A stretch of DNA of 52,281 nucleotides from Cryobacterium sp. (GTDB lineage Bacteria; Actinomycetota; Actinomycetes; Actinomycetales; Microbacteriaceae). Under the pieces are notes generated by a model. It saw only the letters and a program-made list of their open reading frames with translations, ran no database searches and had not been told where the DNA came from. Positions 24,302 to 32,315 of the stretch are shown piece by piece. Within the stretch, counting starts at the first letter, position 1; every line of letters starts with the position of its first letter. A program made the position numbers and the translations under genes. The DNA is taken from contig JAHBSW010000013.1 of assembly GCA_019638935.1 (NCBI GenBank), forward strand, positions 1 to 52,281. Reading direction: 5' to 3'.

Positions 24302-25368
24302 GGCTGGTCACCGTTCCGGAAAGCGTGGAGTGCGAGAAGCTCGAGCGTGCGTTCGCGGGACTGCGAGCGCTGCGGCTCGCCTCCCACCCGCGCCGATGCG
24401 ACGGGCGACACCATGACCTCGTCGACATCGAAACGCGACGCGAGCTCCCGGATGTCTCGTGCCGCTCCGTGCGCATCGCCGATGATCCACGTGGCACGCA
24501 TCGAATCCAGGAGTGTGGCGTGCTCCGGGGCGAGATCGGCCTCCGCAGCATCCTCCACCATAGGCAGCGCCGTGAGGGGCAGCCCGCTGCGCAGGCGCAC
24601 CATCTGCTGCAGTTGCGGCAGTGCGAGAGCCTGCGCTTCCTCATCGGTATCGGCGACAACGGCGTTGACGGTGAGAAAGGTGCGCGGCTCGGCAAGCGCC
24701 TCCGACGCTCGGAACCCCGTGCGGTACAGGTCGAGTGCCCGCTCGGTTCCCGAGCCGGAGAAGTGGTGCGCGAACACGTACGGCAGTCCCAGCTCAGCAG
24801 CGAGTCGCGCCGAGTAGTCGCTCGACCCCAGCAGCCACACCGTGGGAACCGTCGTCGCTCGCGGGGTTGCCGCAACGGTGTACTCGCGCCCGCCGCCGAT
24901 GTGCAGGGTTGCTCCGTCCGGGTCGACGAGGGACATGATGTCACGCACATTGGCGGGGAACGAATCGACGTCGCTCGTCGTTCCGCTCATGCGCAGCAGC
25001 GCTGTGATGACGGGGTCGCTGCCGGGCGCGCGGCCGAGGCCGAGGTCGATGCGGCCCGGGAACGCCGCCTCGAGCGCGGCGAACTGCTCCGCGACGACGA
25101 GCGGTGAGTGGTTGGGCAGCATGACCCCGCCCGAACCGACCGTCATCCGTGACGTGCGCGAGGCGATGACCGCGATCATCACGGGCGGGCTCGACGCCGC
25201 TATCGCCGGCATATTGTGGTGCTCGGCGAGCCAGTACCGCTCGAACCCGAGCTCATCGGCGCGCACCGCGAGCGCCACCGACGCCGCCACGGCATCCGCC
25301 GACGTCTGATCCCGGCGCACCGGAACGAGGTCGAGCACCGACAGGCGCAAGGAAGGTGGAACCGTCAC
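24298..25368 (-). CDS. Luciferase-like (LLM) flavin-dependent oxidoreductase, MsnO8-like
   Basis: The 356-residue protein begins RLSVLDLVPVRRDQTSADAV and continues GFERYWLAEHHNMPAIAASSP. The AEHH motif and the GSGGVMLPNHSPLVVAEQFAALEAAFPGRIDLGLGRAPGSDP block are diagnostic of the group of F420/FMN-dependent luciferase-like monooxygenases named after MsnO8. The GTG start at 25368 overlaps the upstream stop (GTGA); no ATG in frame starts at the family N-terminus. It is coupled on both sides, to a YhhN protein upstream and a membrane protein downstream. Substrate unknown. Confidence 0.88.
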   Translation of the reverse strand: MTVPPSLRLSVLDLVPVRRDQTSADAVAASVALAVRADELGFERYWLAEHHNMPAIAASSPPVMIAVIASRTSRMTVGSGGVMLPNHSPLVVAEQFAALEAAFPGRIDLGLGRAPGSDPVITALLRMSGTTSDVDSFPANVRDIMSLVDPDGATLHIGGGREYTVAATPRATTVPTVWLLGSSDYSARLAAELGLPYVFAHHFSGSGTERALDLYRTGFRASEALAEPRTFLTVNAVVADTDEEAQALALPQLQQMVRLRSGLPLTALPMVEDAAEADLAPEHATLLDSMRATWIIGDAHGAARDIRELASRFDVDEVMVSPVASARVGGEPQRSQSRERTLELLALHAFRNGDQP

Positions 25369-26042
25369 GACGTCGTACTGCGGGTGCGATCGGTGTCGAA
25401 CGTGTAGGCCGTGCGGACAGCGCCGTAGGCGATGAGCCCCTGTGCGGCGATATAGGTGAGCATGATGAGCGTGTGCACCTGCCAGAGCTCGAAGTCGGGG
25501 TGGAACCGGTTGAGCCCGAGCAGGCTGTCGGAGATCACGAACAGCGCGCCGCCGAAGGCGATCCAGCGGTTGCAGCTGAGCCCGATCGCCCCCATCGCGC
25601 CGAGCACGAGGCCGTAGATGGCGACGGGGATGAGCAGGTTGCCGAGGTGCGGCCACAGCACGATGACGAGCCCGAGCCACCACACGACGTAGACGAGCGC
25701 CCACCGACTCAGTGGACCGGTGCGCAGCGCGCGCAGGAACAGCACGACATAGGCGACGTGGGCGAGCAGGAAGAAGCCGAGTCCCACAAGGAACCAGATC
25801 TCCCCCACGGAGCCGAGTGTCACATCACCGAGCCATGACAGCACGAGCGCGAGCGTCGCAAGAATCGCGAGCTCGCTGCGCACACGCGGCACCGCGAACA
25901 GGAAGCCCACGAGCAGCACCGGCATGAGCAGCGGTTTGGCGAAGTCCGTCACGGCGTCGTCGCCGAGATACTGAGCCACGAGGTAGACGACGCTGATGAG
26001 AACGTACGGCGCGAACACCGTCGCTACGCGGGCCTTGTTCAT
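25365..26042 (-). CDS. Lysoplasmalogenase-like YhhN family membrane protein
   Basis: The 225-residue protein has about eight transmembrane helices. Signature segments are LSWLGDVTLGS with the conserved GD, FLVGLGFFLLAHVAYVVLFLRA, GALFVISDSLLGLNRF with the conserved SD, and a C-terminal TYIAAQGLIAYGA. YhhN/TMEM86 proteins hydrolyse the vinyl-ether bond of lysoplasmalogens. Actinobacterial members are common, but their substrates are untested. The start at 26042 has TAGGGT 6 nt upstream and no Shine-Dalgarno, suggesting a leaderless mRNA heading the operon of three overlapping genes. Confidence 0.85.
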   Translation of the reverse strand: MNKARVATVFAPYVLISVVYLVAQYLGDDAVTDFAKPLLMPVLLVGFLFAVPRVRSELAILATLALVLSWLGDVTLGSVGEIWFLVGLGFFLLAHVAYVVLFLRALRTGPLSRWALVYVVWWLGLVIVLWPHLGNLLIPVAIYGLVLGAMGAIGLSCNRWIAFGGALFVISDSLLGLNRFHPDFELWQVHTLIMLTYIAAQGLIAYGAVRTAYTFDTDRTRSTTS

Positions 26043-26051
26043 ACAGCGACC

Positions 26052-26531
26052 CTACTGGTCATGAGCATGCTCACGCGGGTGCCCCGGCTCAGCGGTCGGC
26101 AGAAGCGTGCGCACCGACACGGTGACGAAGCACAGGATGAGCACGGCCAGCACCACCTCGGCCGCGATGTAGAGGTAGTGCAGCGACGACTCGCCGGGGT
26201 CCAGGCCGGCGAGAATCGCATCCGTGCGCGCGTTGAGCGGCGGTCGGATGACGAAGACCTCGACGAGCAGCACGACCCACATCGCCGCGATGAGGCTCCA
26301 CTGGGTGCGACTCGACCGGGGTCGGATGGACGCGAGTGTCGTGAGTGCGAGCAGCACGAGGCTCACGATATTGAGCGCATAGAACACGAGCCGCCCGATC
26401 CCCAGGCCGAGCTCGGTCGTGATGCCGGGTGCCTGGAACTTCAACGGCGTCTCGAGGAACGAGAGGGCGAGAATCATGCCGAGCCACAGGGTCGGCACGA
26501 GGATGCGTGCGGCGAGCGAGAATCTGTTCAC
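26052..26531 (-). CDS. Conserved four-helix membrane protein (DUF4149-like)
   Basis: The 159-residue protein has four predicted transmembrane helices. The first loop reads LSFLETPLKFQAPGITTELGLGIGRLVFYALN. It resembles the sxxxxPxxF...G..vF..ln pattern of DUF4149/TMEM205-like proteins, whose function is unknown. A short His/Glu-rich tail (GHPREHAHDQ) could bind metal, but this is weak. The GTG at 26531 has TAACCT exactly 6 nt upstream, suggesting a leaderless transcript. The YhhN gene starts 9 nt after its stop, yet has its own promoter box. Confidence 0.75.
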   Translation of the reverse strand: MNRFSLAARILVPTLWLGMILALSFLETPLKFQAPGITTELGLGIGRLVFYALNIVSLVLLALTTLASIRPRSSRTQWSLIAAMWVVLLVEVFVIRPPLNARTDAILAGLDPGESSLHYLYIAAEVVLAVLILCFVTVSVRTLLPTAEPGHPREHAHDQ

Positions 26532-26570
26532 AGTTCGAGGTTAGCGCTCCGCTCGGCGAAAGGTGCTCCG

Positions 26571-26894
26571 TCAGAACCAGCCGGCGTCGACACCGTAGAT
26601 CCAGAGCAGCACGCCGGCGGCTCCGGCGACCGCGAGCACGATCGTCGTGATACCGAGACCGCGGTAGCCGCCGAGCATCAGGCCGATGGTTGCGAGGACC
26701 GCCGCGATGACCAGTGCGCCCACCAGGTAGGGCAGCCCCAGCATCACGAGCAGCAGGAACGGGACGAAGGCGTACCCCGTGGCATCGGTGGTGAGCAGGC
26801 CGAGGATGAAGGCCAGTGCGAGTGGCACGATGGTGAGCATCGTGAGAACGAATGCCACGATGATGAGCACACGCCCTGCGACAGCCTTGCCCAT
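26571..26894 (-). CDS. Small membrane protein of unknown function
   Basis: This 107-residue protein is nearly all hydrophobic, with three to four transmembrane helices (ILIIVAF-like VLIIVAFVLTMLTIVPLALAFILGL, FLLLVMLGLPYLVGALVIAAVLATIGL, ITTIVLAVAGAAGVLLWIYG). A GAGGAG Shine-Dalgarno precedes the ATG at 26894. I do not recognise a family. It sits 12 nt after the DUF167 stop and may be co-transcribed with it. Confidence 0.7.
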   Translation of the reverse strand: MGKAVAGRVLIIVAFVLTMLTIVPLALAFILGLLTTDATGYAFVPFLLLVMLGLPYLVGALVIAAVLATIGLMLGGYRGLGITTIVLAVAGAAGVLLWIYGVDAGWF

Positions 26895-26906
26895 GGGTTC
26901 TTCTCC

Positions 26907-27152
26907 TCAGCCCGACGTTTCGATGTCGACCTCGAGCACTTTCACGCGGGCCGTGTGGCCGCGCACGATCGAGAGGCGACTCTTCGACACACCGTAGTGC
27001 GTGGCGAGCAGTCGTGTCACCGCGTCGTTGGCCTGACCGTCGACGGCGCGCTGCTGAACGTACACGGTGAGCTCCTCGCCGGTGCCTTCGGCCGACCGCT
27101 CGACGAGTGGCCCCTTGCGGCTGCTGGGCTTGACGCGAACGGTGACGAGCAC
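26907..27152 (-). CDS. DUF167 family protein (YggU-like)
   Basis: The 81-residue protein matches the small DUF167 fold, with VRVKPSSRKGP at the start, LTVYVQQRAVDGQANDAVTRLLA in the middle (the family's pV.GkANka) and SRLSIVRGHTARVKVLEV at the end. Function is unknown across the family. The GTG at 27152 has TAGGCT 6 nt upstream and no Shine-Dalgarno, indicating a likely leaderless message. Confidence 0.88.
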   Translation of the reverse strand: MLVTVRVKPSSRKGPLVERSAEGTGEELTVYVQQRAVDGQANDAVTRLLATHYGVSKSRLSIVRGHTARVKVLEVDIETSG

Positions 27153-27182
27153 ACTGCGAGCCTAGTGAGGCGCACACGCGAG

Positions 27183-27214
27183 ACGGGTCGCCATCCCTGG
27201 GGATGACGACCCGT
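27183..27214 (-). terminator. Strong terminator of rpsO
   Basis: ACGGGTCG (27183-27190) pairs with CGACCCGT (27207-27214), and CATCCC (27192-27197) with GGGATG (27200-27205) inside it. The result is a long, nearly perfect hairpin 40 bases after the rpsO stop. No T-run follows, as is common in this phylum. Confidence 0.85.
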
Positions 27215-27254
27215 CCGCATTCTTCAGAAGCTGTGGTCTTCGGGCGATACTCGC

Positions 27255-27524
27255 CTAGCGGCGCAGTCCCAGCCGTTCGATCAGCGAGCGGTAGCGCTCG
27301 ATGTCGATCTCCTGCAGGTAGCCCAGCAGGCGGCGACGCTGGCCCACGAGCAGCAGGAGCCCACGACGCGAGTGGTGGTCGTGCTTGTGCTCCTTGAGGT
27401 GCTCGGTGAGGTCCTTGATGCGACGCGTCAGCATCGCGACCTGCACCTCGGGGGATCCGGTGTCACCGGGGTGGGTTGCGTACTCTTCGATGATCGCCTT
27501 CTTGACGTCTGCTTCCAGTGCCAT
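27255..27524 (-). CDS. rpsO: 30S ribosomal protein S15
   Basis: The 89-residue protein is a full S15. It shows the family start [32 protein letters not shown], the 16S-binding [29 protein letters not shown], and the usual end [13 protein letters not shown]. It binds the central domain of 16S rRNA early in 30S assembly. An AAAGGGGA ribosome site precedes the ATG. A strong terminator follows. In most bacteria rpsO is followed at once by pnp; here pnp is about 12 kb away in the same orientation with many genes between. Confidence 0.98.
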   Translation of the reverse strand: MALEADVKKAIIEEYATHPGDTGSPEVQVAMLTRRIKDLTEHLKEHKHDHHSRRGLLLLVGQRRRLLGYLQEIDIERYRSLIERLGLRR

Positions 27525-27667
27525 AGTCGATCCCCTTTCGCTCGTTGCGCGGCGCCCGACGCCTTCTGCGTGAGCTCTCTTTGTCCGCGGCCGTTTGACG
27601 GCAACCGTGAGAGTTTAGCAGGTCAGGATGCGTGCTTCCGCCGCACGCAAAGGACACGAACGGGTGT

Positions 27668-28063
27668 CTAGGAGCCGGTCGAGAGGCTCACGAGATAGAG
27701 CACGACCGTGACGAGCGGTGCCGTTCCCTGAACGAGTGCCGCGCCGACCCTGCCTCGTCCACTCGTCATGAGCACGATCGCGGCAGCGAGCATGCACACC
27801 ACGCTGAAGAGGCCGAGCGCGAACCCCGCGTCACGGAACCCGACCCCGTAGAGAATCGAACCGAGCAGCGCTCCGACCGCGAGAAACAGGTTGTAGAAGC
27901 CCTGGTTGTAGGCGAAGGCCGCCGATGCGTCGGCATCCTCCTGCGTGGCGACCCCGAATCGCTTCCACGTGGTGGGGCGCTTCCACACGACCGACTCCCA
28001 GTAGAAGAACAGCACGTGAATCGCGGCCGAGACGGTCGCGGCGACGGTGATCAGAATGGCCAT
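27668..28063 (-). CDS. DUF1304 family membrane protein
   Basis: The 131-residue protein has four transmembrane helices. Family sequence is HVLFFYWESVVWKRPTTWKRFGV near residues 16-38, followed by NQGFYNLFLAVGALLG. DUF1304 proteins are small integral membrane proteins of unknown function. TAGGAT stands 6 nt upstream of the ATG at 28063, suggesting a leaderless transcript. It has no obvious operon partner. Confidence 0.85.
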   Translation of the reverse strand: MAILITVAATVSAAIHVLFFYWESVVWKRPTTWKRFGVATQEDADASAAFAYNQGFYNLFLAVGALLGSILYGVGFRDAGFALGLFSVVCMLAAAIVLMTSGRGRVGAALVQGTAPLVTVVLYLVSLSTGS

Positions 28064-28123
28064 GGGCCGATCCTATTGCCCTCGGCCTTGCGCGGTCGAG
28101 GGGGCTGGCGCGTGCGAACTCGG

Positions 28124-28696
28124 CTATGCCGCGATCGTGTGAGCACCGCGGCGCGAAGCCTGCACGTCGTCGAACACCCCGGCACGCATCGTCATGAAGA
28201 CATCGGCCGCGGCCTCCTGCATGCGCCCCTGTCGCAGCGAGGCCTCGCGCGCTGCGCGACGTCGAGCCGTCTCGTCGTAGACGATGTCGGCGTCCGTGGC
28301 CTCGTCGACGAGAATGCCGCCGCGCTCAGTGACCCATGCCTCGACCACGTCGCGAACGAGAGAGGCTCGGAAGCTCACGTGAACCCTGTCGCCATGACCC
28401 ATGGGGCGCACCTGCCGCAGCAGGGCACGGGCCACGATCCCGGGAACGAGCAGGTCGGCGGCCTGCTGCTCCGTCACGCCGCGCGGAATGCCGACGAGGG
28501 AATCGATCGCGAGCACGACCGAACTCTCGGCTGGAGCACCCGCCGCAGGCACCGGGAATGCCACCCGATCGCCGCGGGCGAAGCCCGCCGTGTCGGGGCC
28601 GAGGCCCTCGATCACGCCCGCGACCATCGACCCGACTGCCTCGATCGAGACTCGGGCTTGGCGGGGACCGGGGCGGCGCAGCGTAGCAATGTTCAC
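28124..28696 (-). CDS. Short MDR-type (zinc alcohol dehydrogenase-like) protein, Rossmann domain reduced
   Basis: From a GTG at 28696 the product has 190 residues. The first half matches the GroES-like part of medium-chain dehydrogenases/quinone oxidoreductases (EAVGSMVAGVIEGLGPDTAGFARGDRVAF, then VVLAIDSLVGIPRGVTEQQAADLLVPGIVARALL). Where GxGxxG cofactor binding should follow, the sequence reads HGDRVHVSFRASLVRDVVEAW. It has no glycine motif, and the remaining roughly 80 residues are too short for the full domain. It is therefore a truncated or repurposed relative, probably without redox activity. Starts at 28708 or 28723 are possible, but those codons lie next to or inside a perfect 18-bp palindrome that looks like a control site. 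Confidence 0.6.
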   Translation of the reverse strand: MNIATLRRPGPRQARVSIEAVGSMVAGVIEGLGPDTAGFARGDRVAFPVPAAGAPAESSVVLAIDSLVGIPRGVTEQQAADLLVPGIVARALLRQVRPMGHGDRVHVSFRASLVRDVVEAWVTERGGILVDEATDADIVYDETARRRAAREASLRQGRMQEAAADVFMTMRAGVFDDVQASRRGAHTIAA

Positions 28697-28708
28697 ACCG
28701 GTTCCAAC

Positions 28709-28726
28709 ACCGTGCCCTGGCACGGT
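28709..28726. promoter_or_regulatory. Perfect 18-bp palindrome
   Basis: ACCGTGCC (28709-28716) and GGCACGGT (28719-28726) form a perfect inverted repeat with a 2-base centre. It lies between the aldo/keto reductase stop (28769) and the likely start of the truncated MDR gene. It could be an operator for that gene or part of a terminator. The near-zero spacer favours protein binding. Confidence 0.55.
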
Positions 28727-28768
28727 ATTCCGCCGCTCAGCAAAGGTTCAGGCCAGCCGAAGCCGACG

Positions 28769-29599
28769 CTACAGCTCCTCGTTCGTATCGGGATCCCCGC
28801 CCCACAGCCGTCCGGTCTCCATCGAGGAGATCGAGGCGATCTCCTCGGGTGTGAGCTTGAAGTCGAAGACCTTCGCGTTCTCCTCCTGGAAGGAGCGGTG
28901 CGCCGACTTCGGAATCGGGATCGACCCGAGCTCGATGTGCCAGCGCAGGATGGCCTGCGACGAGGTGACGCCGTGGGCGTTCGCGACCGCAAGCACTCGC
29001 TCCTCCTTGAACGGCGAACGCTGCCGCGCGAGCGGCGTCCACGACTGCGTCGTGATGCCGTGAGCATCGTGGTAGCTGCGCAGCGGCCCTTGCGGAAAGT
29101 ACGGATGCAGCTCGATCTGATTGACGGCGGGAGTGATCCCGGTCTCGTTGATCACCCGATCCAGATGCACGGTCGTGAAGTTGCTCACTCCGATCGAGCG
29201 GATCAGGCCCTCCGCCTGCAGCTTCGCCATGGCCTTGAACGAGTCGACGAACCTGTCGAGCCTCGGCATGGGCCAGTGGATGAGGTAGAGATCGATGTAG
29301 TCGAGGCCCAGGTTCACACGGGACTCCTCGAAACCCTTGAGGGTCTCCTCATATCCGTGGAACCGGCCGGGCAGCTTCGTCGTGACGAAAAACTCCTCGC
29401 GGGGCACCCCCGACCGCTGCATGGCTTCGGCGACCTCTTTCTCGTTGTCGTAGTTGAGCGCGGTGTCGAGCAACCGGTAGCCGACATCGATCGCCGACTG
29501 GATGGCGTCGACGCCCTCGTCGCCCCACAGCTTGTAGGTGCCGAAGCCCAGAGCGGGGATGGAGTTCTTGTCGTTGAGGTCTCGAGTGGGGATCGTCAT
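28769..29599 (-). CDS. Aldo/keto reductase (2,5-diketo-D-gluconate reductase type)
   Basis: The 276-residue protein has the AKR catalytic tetrad D45, Y50 (DTALNYDNE), K75 (TTKL) and H108 (LIHWP). It also carries the signature GVSNF and IPKSAHRSF, which binds the NADP 2'-phosphate. The TIM-barrel order is complete and the length is that of the AKR5 group. These reduce aldehydes or diketo sugars with NADPH. It is divergent from the MarP-like protease gene. The natural substrate cannot be assigned. Confidence 0.93.
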   Translation of the reverse strand: MTIPTRDLNDKNSIPALGFGTYKLWGDEGVDAIQSAIDVGYRLLDTALNYDNEKEVAEAMQRSGVPREEFFVTTKLPGRFHGYEETLKGFEESRVNLGLDYIDLYLIHWPMPRLDRFVDSFKAMAKLQAEGLIRSIGVSNFTTVHLDRVINETGITPAVNQIELHPYFPQGPLRSYHDAHGITTQSWTPLARQRSPFKEERVLAVANAHGVTSSQAILRWHIELGSIPIPKSAHRSFQEENAKVFDFKLTPEEIASISSMETGRLWGGDPDTNEEL

Positions 29600-29684
29600 G
29601 GGTTCAGTCTTTCATCGACGAGGGGACTCAGTTGAGCGTTATCCTCACAACTAGCCGTGAAGCCCGGCGCCCGAGACAGGAGGC

Positions 29685-30917
29685 ATGCTCGTGCAGTTCT
29701 CCGGCGTTACCGTCGTCGTCGACCTGAGCTTTCTCGCCATCGTCCTGCTCTTCGCGGCGTTCGGCTGGTTCAACGGCCTTCTGGCGAATCGCAGCTCTCT
29801 CGCCGGTGCTGCAGCCGGTGTCGTCGTGGCGTATTTCATCACCGCTGCCCTGGGGCCGCTGTCGCCCAACACGGTCGTGACATCGGCCGTCGCAGCGGCA
29901 GTGTGCGTGGTCCTGGTGCTCGGTGGTGCCTACGCGGGCGGGCTGCTCACTCGCACGAACCGCTTTCGCGACGGCTCTCGCAGCGAACCCGACGGCCAGA
30001 GCTCCCGGCCGGTGGCACGACACGCATCCGACGCGGGCGATCGCGTGGCGGGCGCTCTCAGCTTTGCGACGATCGGCAGTCTTCTCACGGCGATGATCGT
30101 GCTGGCGTCGGGCCACGTCGCGACATCCTTGGCCCCGCAGTCCTTGACGGTACAGGGCGTGCGCGCTGCTATCCCGACCGTGATCGTCGATACCTACACG
30201 ATGATGCGCAACACCACTGCTCATGGCAACGTGGTGCGGTTGGCCTCGTCCACCATTGCGTCACCCCGCGTTACGTCCGTGCCCCACCTCGACTCGAGCA
30301 TCGCGAGTCGACTCGCCACCGCGGTCGTGCGAGTCTCCGCGACGGCCTGGGAATGCGGAAACGGGCTCTTGGGCACCGGCCTCATCGTCGCGCCCGATCG
30401 CGTGCTGACCAATGCCCATGTCGTCGCGGGCGCAGGCGACGTCATCGTCGAATCGTACGATGGACGGCTCCTCGAAGGGGAGCTCGTCTACTTCGACCCC
30501 CGCCATGACCTGGCGTTGATCGCGGTGGCCGGACTCGAGGCCGCCCCCATCGACTACGACGACTCGAACCTGCTCAGTCACGGTGCACTCATCGCGGGCT
30601 TTCCCTACGGGGGACCGTTTGAGACGAGCAACGTGATCGTGAGGGAGCACGCCGCCGCAGAGACGACGAGCATCTACGGCCACGATCGCGTGCGAATCGA
30701 GTACTGGACGATCCACGGCTCGGTGCAACCGGGCAGCTCGGGCTCGCCCCTCGTGACGGCCGAGGGGAAGGTCGCCGGACTCGTCTTCGCTCGCTCGGAC
30801 GAGTCGAGCACCACAGGTTTCGCACTCGCCCTCACGCACCTCACACCGGTCATCGATCGGGCCGCCGGCTACATCATGAAAGTCGAGTCCGGCCCGTGCA
30901 TCTCGCCACTGGATTAG
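29685..30917 (+). CDS. MarP-like membrane-anchored periplasmic serine protease
   Basis: The 410-residue protein has an N-terminal CvpA-like region of four transmembrane helices (about residues 8-150), then a trypsin-like domain. The triad is H245 (LTNAHVV), D275 (RHDLALI) and S352 (QPGSSGSPL). Cysteines C224 and C405 are 181 residues apart. I recall that spacing for the regulatory disulfide C214-C395 of Mycobacterium tuberculosis MarP (Rv3671c), which protects against acid and oxidative stress. The start at 29685 follows ACAGGAGG. Family and topology are firm; the stress role here is inferred from MarP. Confidence 0.9.
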   Translation: MLVQFSGVTVVVDLSFLAIVLLFAAFGWFNGLLANRSSLAGAAAGVVVAYFITAALGPLSPNTVVTSAVAAAVCVVLVLGGAYAGGLLTRTNRFRDGSRSEPDGQSSRPVARHASDAGDRVAGALSFATIGSLLTAMIVLASGHVATSLAPQSLTVQGVRAAIPTVIVDTYTMMRNTTAHGNVVRLASSTIASPRVTSVPHLDSSIASRLATAVVRVSATAWECGNGLLGTGLIVAPDRVLTNAHVVAGAGDVIVESYDGRLLEGELVYFDPRHDLALIAVAGLEAAPIDYDDSNLLSHGALIAGFPYGGPFETSNVIVREHAAAETTSIYGHDRVRIEYWTIHGSVQPGSSGSPLVTAEGKVAGLVFARSDESSTTGFALALTHLTPVIDRAAGYIMKVESGPCISPLD

Positions 30918-30942
30918 CCTGACGAGCGCAGGATCACGACCT

Positions 30943-30966
30943 GTGCAGTGCCTGAGAGTTCTGCAC
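30943..30966. terminator. Hairpin downstream of the MarP-like gene
   Basis: GTGCAG at 30943-30948 pairs with CTGCAC at 30961-30966 around a 12-nt loop, 25 bases after the protease stop. A second GC-rich stem (GGCG-N6-CGCC, 30971-30984) follows. These may end transcription, although no T-run is present. The loop contains a sequence reminiscent of the glycine riboswitch in antisense (see findings). Confidence 0.35.
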
Positions 30967-31073
30967 CCGGGGCGCGATCTCGCCGGTGCTCCCCCGCTGG
31001 CACGACTACTATTCAAAGCTGCTATCCCGGGGCTCACACGACACGATCGAGGCCTCGGGTAGGGAGGTTTCAG

Positions 31074-31397
31074 ATGTCGAATCATGCCGAGCTCGTTCCA
31101 TACCGCGAACCCGACTGGGTGCAGGTGCTGCCGAGCCGATGGGTCGCCGAGTACGACGGAGAAGCTGCCGGCACCATCGACCTCACGCGTCGCGGTCGCT
31201 ATCGCGTGACGGATCGGCACAGTCGCCGCGTCGGCACATACAACAGCATCGACGAGGCACGCGAGCACCTCGCCGCGAGCAACCGTGTGAGTCGCCGCGA
31301 GCACCTCGACGCCTCCAAGGGTCTCACGGCGCTCGGATTCGTGCTGCTCATCGCCACGACCGTGTTCGGCGTCTACGGCCTCACGCTCGTGCTCTGA
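31074..31397 (+). CDS. Small membrane-anchored protein of unknown function
   Basis: The 107-residue protein has a soluble N-terminal part resembling a small beta-sheet domain (WVQVLPSRWVAEYDGEAAGTIDLTRRGRYRVTDRHSRRVGTYNSIDEAREHL). A single C-terminal transmembrane helix (ALGFVLLIATTVFGVYGLTLVL) follows. The ATG at 31074 has an AGGGAGG Shine-Dalgarno. I do not recognise the family. It is a stand-alone gene between the protease and the convergent NERD-like gene. Confidence 0.7.
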   Translation: MSNHAELVPYREPDWVQVLPSRWVAEYDGEAAGTIDLTRRGRYRVTDRHSRRVGTYNSIDEAREHLAASNRVSRREHLDASKGLTALGFVLLIATTVFGVYGLTLVL

Positions 31398-31439
31398 ACC
31401 GCTAGCCTGCTCCGTCGCTCGGCGCTCAGAACTCGGCGC

Positions 31440-32315
31440 TCAGAGCCACGCTCCGTGGAAGAGCACCACGACGACGAGCAGCGCCCAACCGCTCACCAGC
31501 GCCAAGGTCACCCACGCGATCCGCGCTCGTCGAGCAGAGCCGACGCTCTTTCGAATCGCACGAAATCGATCGAGGCTCGCGTCGGCCGCCTCGGACGAGG
31601 CAGCGTCCCGTGCCCTCAACGCACGTGCCGCGTCCGTGATCGCGGTGAACTCCTTCTCCACCAGTGCCGCGGGTTGAGACCGCACCCACCCCACGACCTC
31701 GCCCGGCGCCAGCACGAAAACCCTGCGCGGCGCGCGATTGATGATGAGGCCGCGCGGATTGGCGACGACGACGACCGGTACGACCTCGACCCGCACCCCA
31801 CTGACCTCGTAGAGCTGCTGGGACAGCCGTAGCGCGTTGTACTCCGCGTCACGGAGGTGCGGCATTCGCACACCATCGTGAACGAAGGTGCTCGAGGCGA
31901 CCCAGACGGTCTCCCCCCTCGCGTTGACCGTCGTGACCGCGAACACGCCGTTCGGTCCGGCCACGACATGACTGACGTCGTCACGGGAGCGAGAAGAGTC
32001 TGCGGCAGCATCAGCGCTCACGGCGATGGCGTGAACCACGCCCCACTCGCGGCCGAGTGAGCTCACGCTGTCGGCGACGGCGAGCTCCGCAGCCGCGTCA
32101 CGATAGAGCACCTGACTCGCGCGCGCGACCGGGCTCGCACCGAAGAGACGACCAAGCCATGATCGCGTCATGAGCGACTTCGGGTCGGCAACGAACCTGC
32201 GGATGCTGCCCAGCGCGCGCAACCCGAAACCCTGCGCGGCGAGCTCGGGGGCGGCCGCGATCGCTTCGACGTCTCCCGGTTTGACGTTCGCTGCTCCCAG
32301 CGATGGAAACGTCAT
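31440..32315 (-). CDS. NERD-like domain protein with C-terminal membrane anchor
   Basis: The 291-residue protein has a central segment VSHVVAGPNGVFAVTTVNARGETVWV (about residues 114-139), preceded by GREWGVVHAIAVSAD. This resembles the core of NERD (nuclease-related) domains, DHVVVGPxGVFxIDTK. The catalytic lysine position is a valine or asparagine here, so nuclease activity is doubtful. A single transmembrane helix closes the protein (IAWVTLALVSGWALLVVVVLF). It has a GAGAGGG ribosome site. Function unknown. The 262-bp gap upstream holds no recognisable element. Confidence 0.6.
   Translation of the reverse strand: MTFPSLGAANVKPGDVEAIAAAPELAAQGFGLRALGSIRRFVADPKSLMTRSWLGRLFGASPVARASQVLYRDAAAELAVADSVSSLGREWGVVHAIAVSADAAADSSRSRDDVSHVVAGPNGVFAVTTVNARGETVWVASSTFVHDGVRMPHLRDAEYNALRLSQQLYEVSGVRVEVVPVVVVANPRGLIINRAPRRVFVLAPGEVVGWVRSQPAALVEKEFTAITDAARALRARDAASSEAADASLDRFRAIRKSVGSARRARIAWVTLALVSGWALLVVVVLFHGAWL

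Noticed and set aside
27632-29635. A 667-codon open frame on the plus strand across DUF1304, the MDR-like gene and the aldo/keto reductase
   Set aside because: It runs antisense over three recognisable genes and their promoters and has no domain signal.
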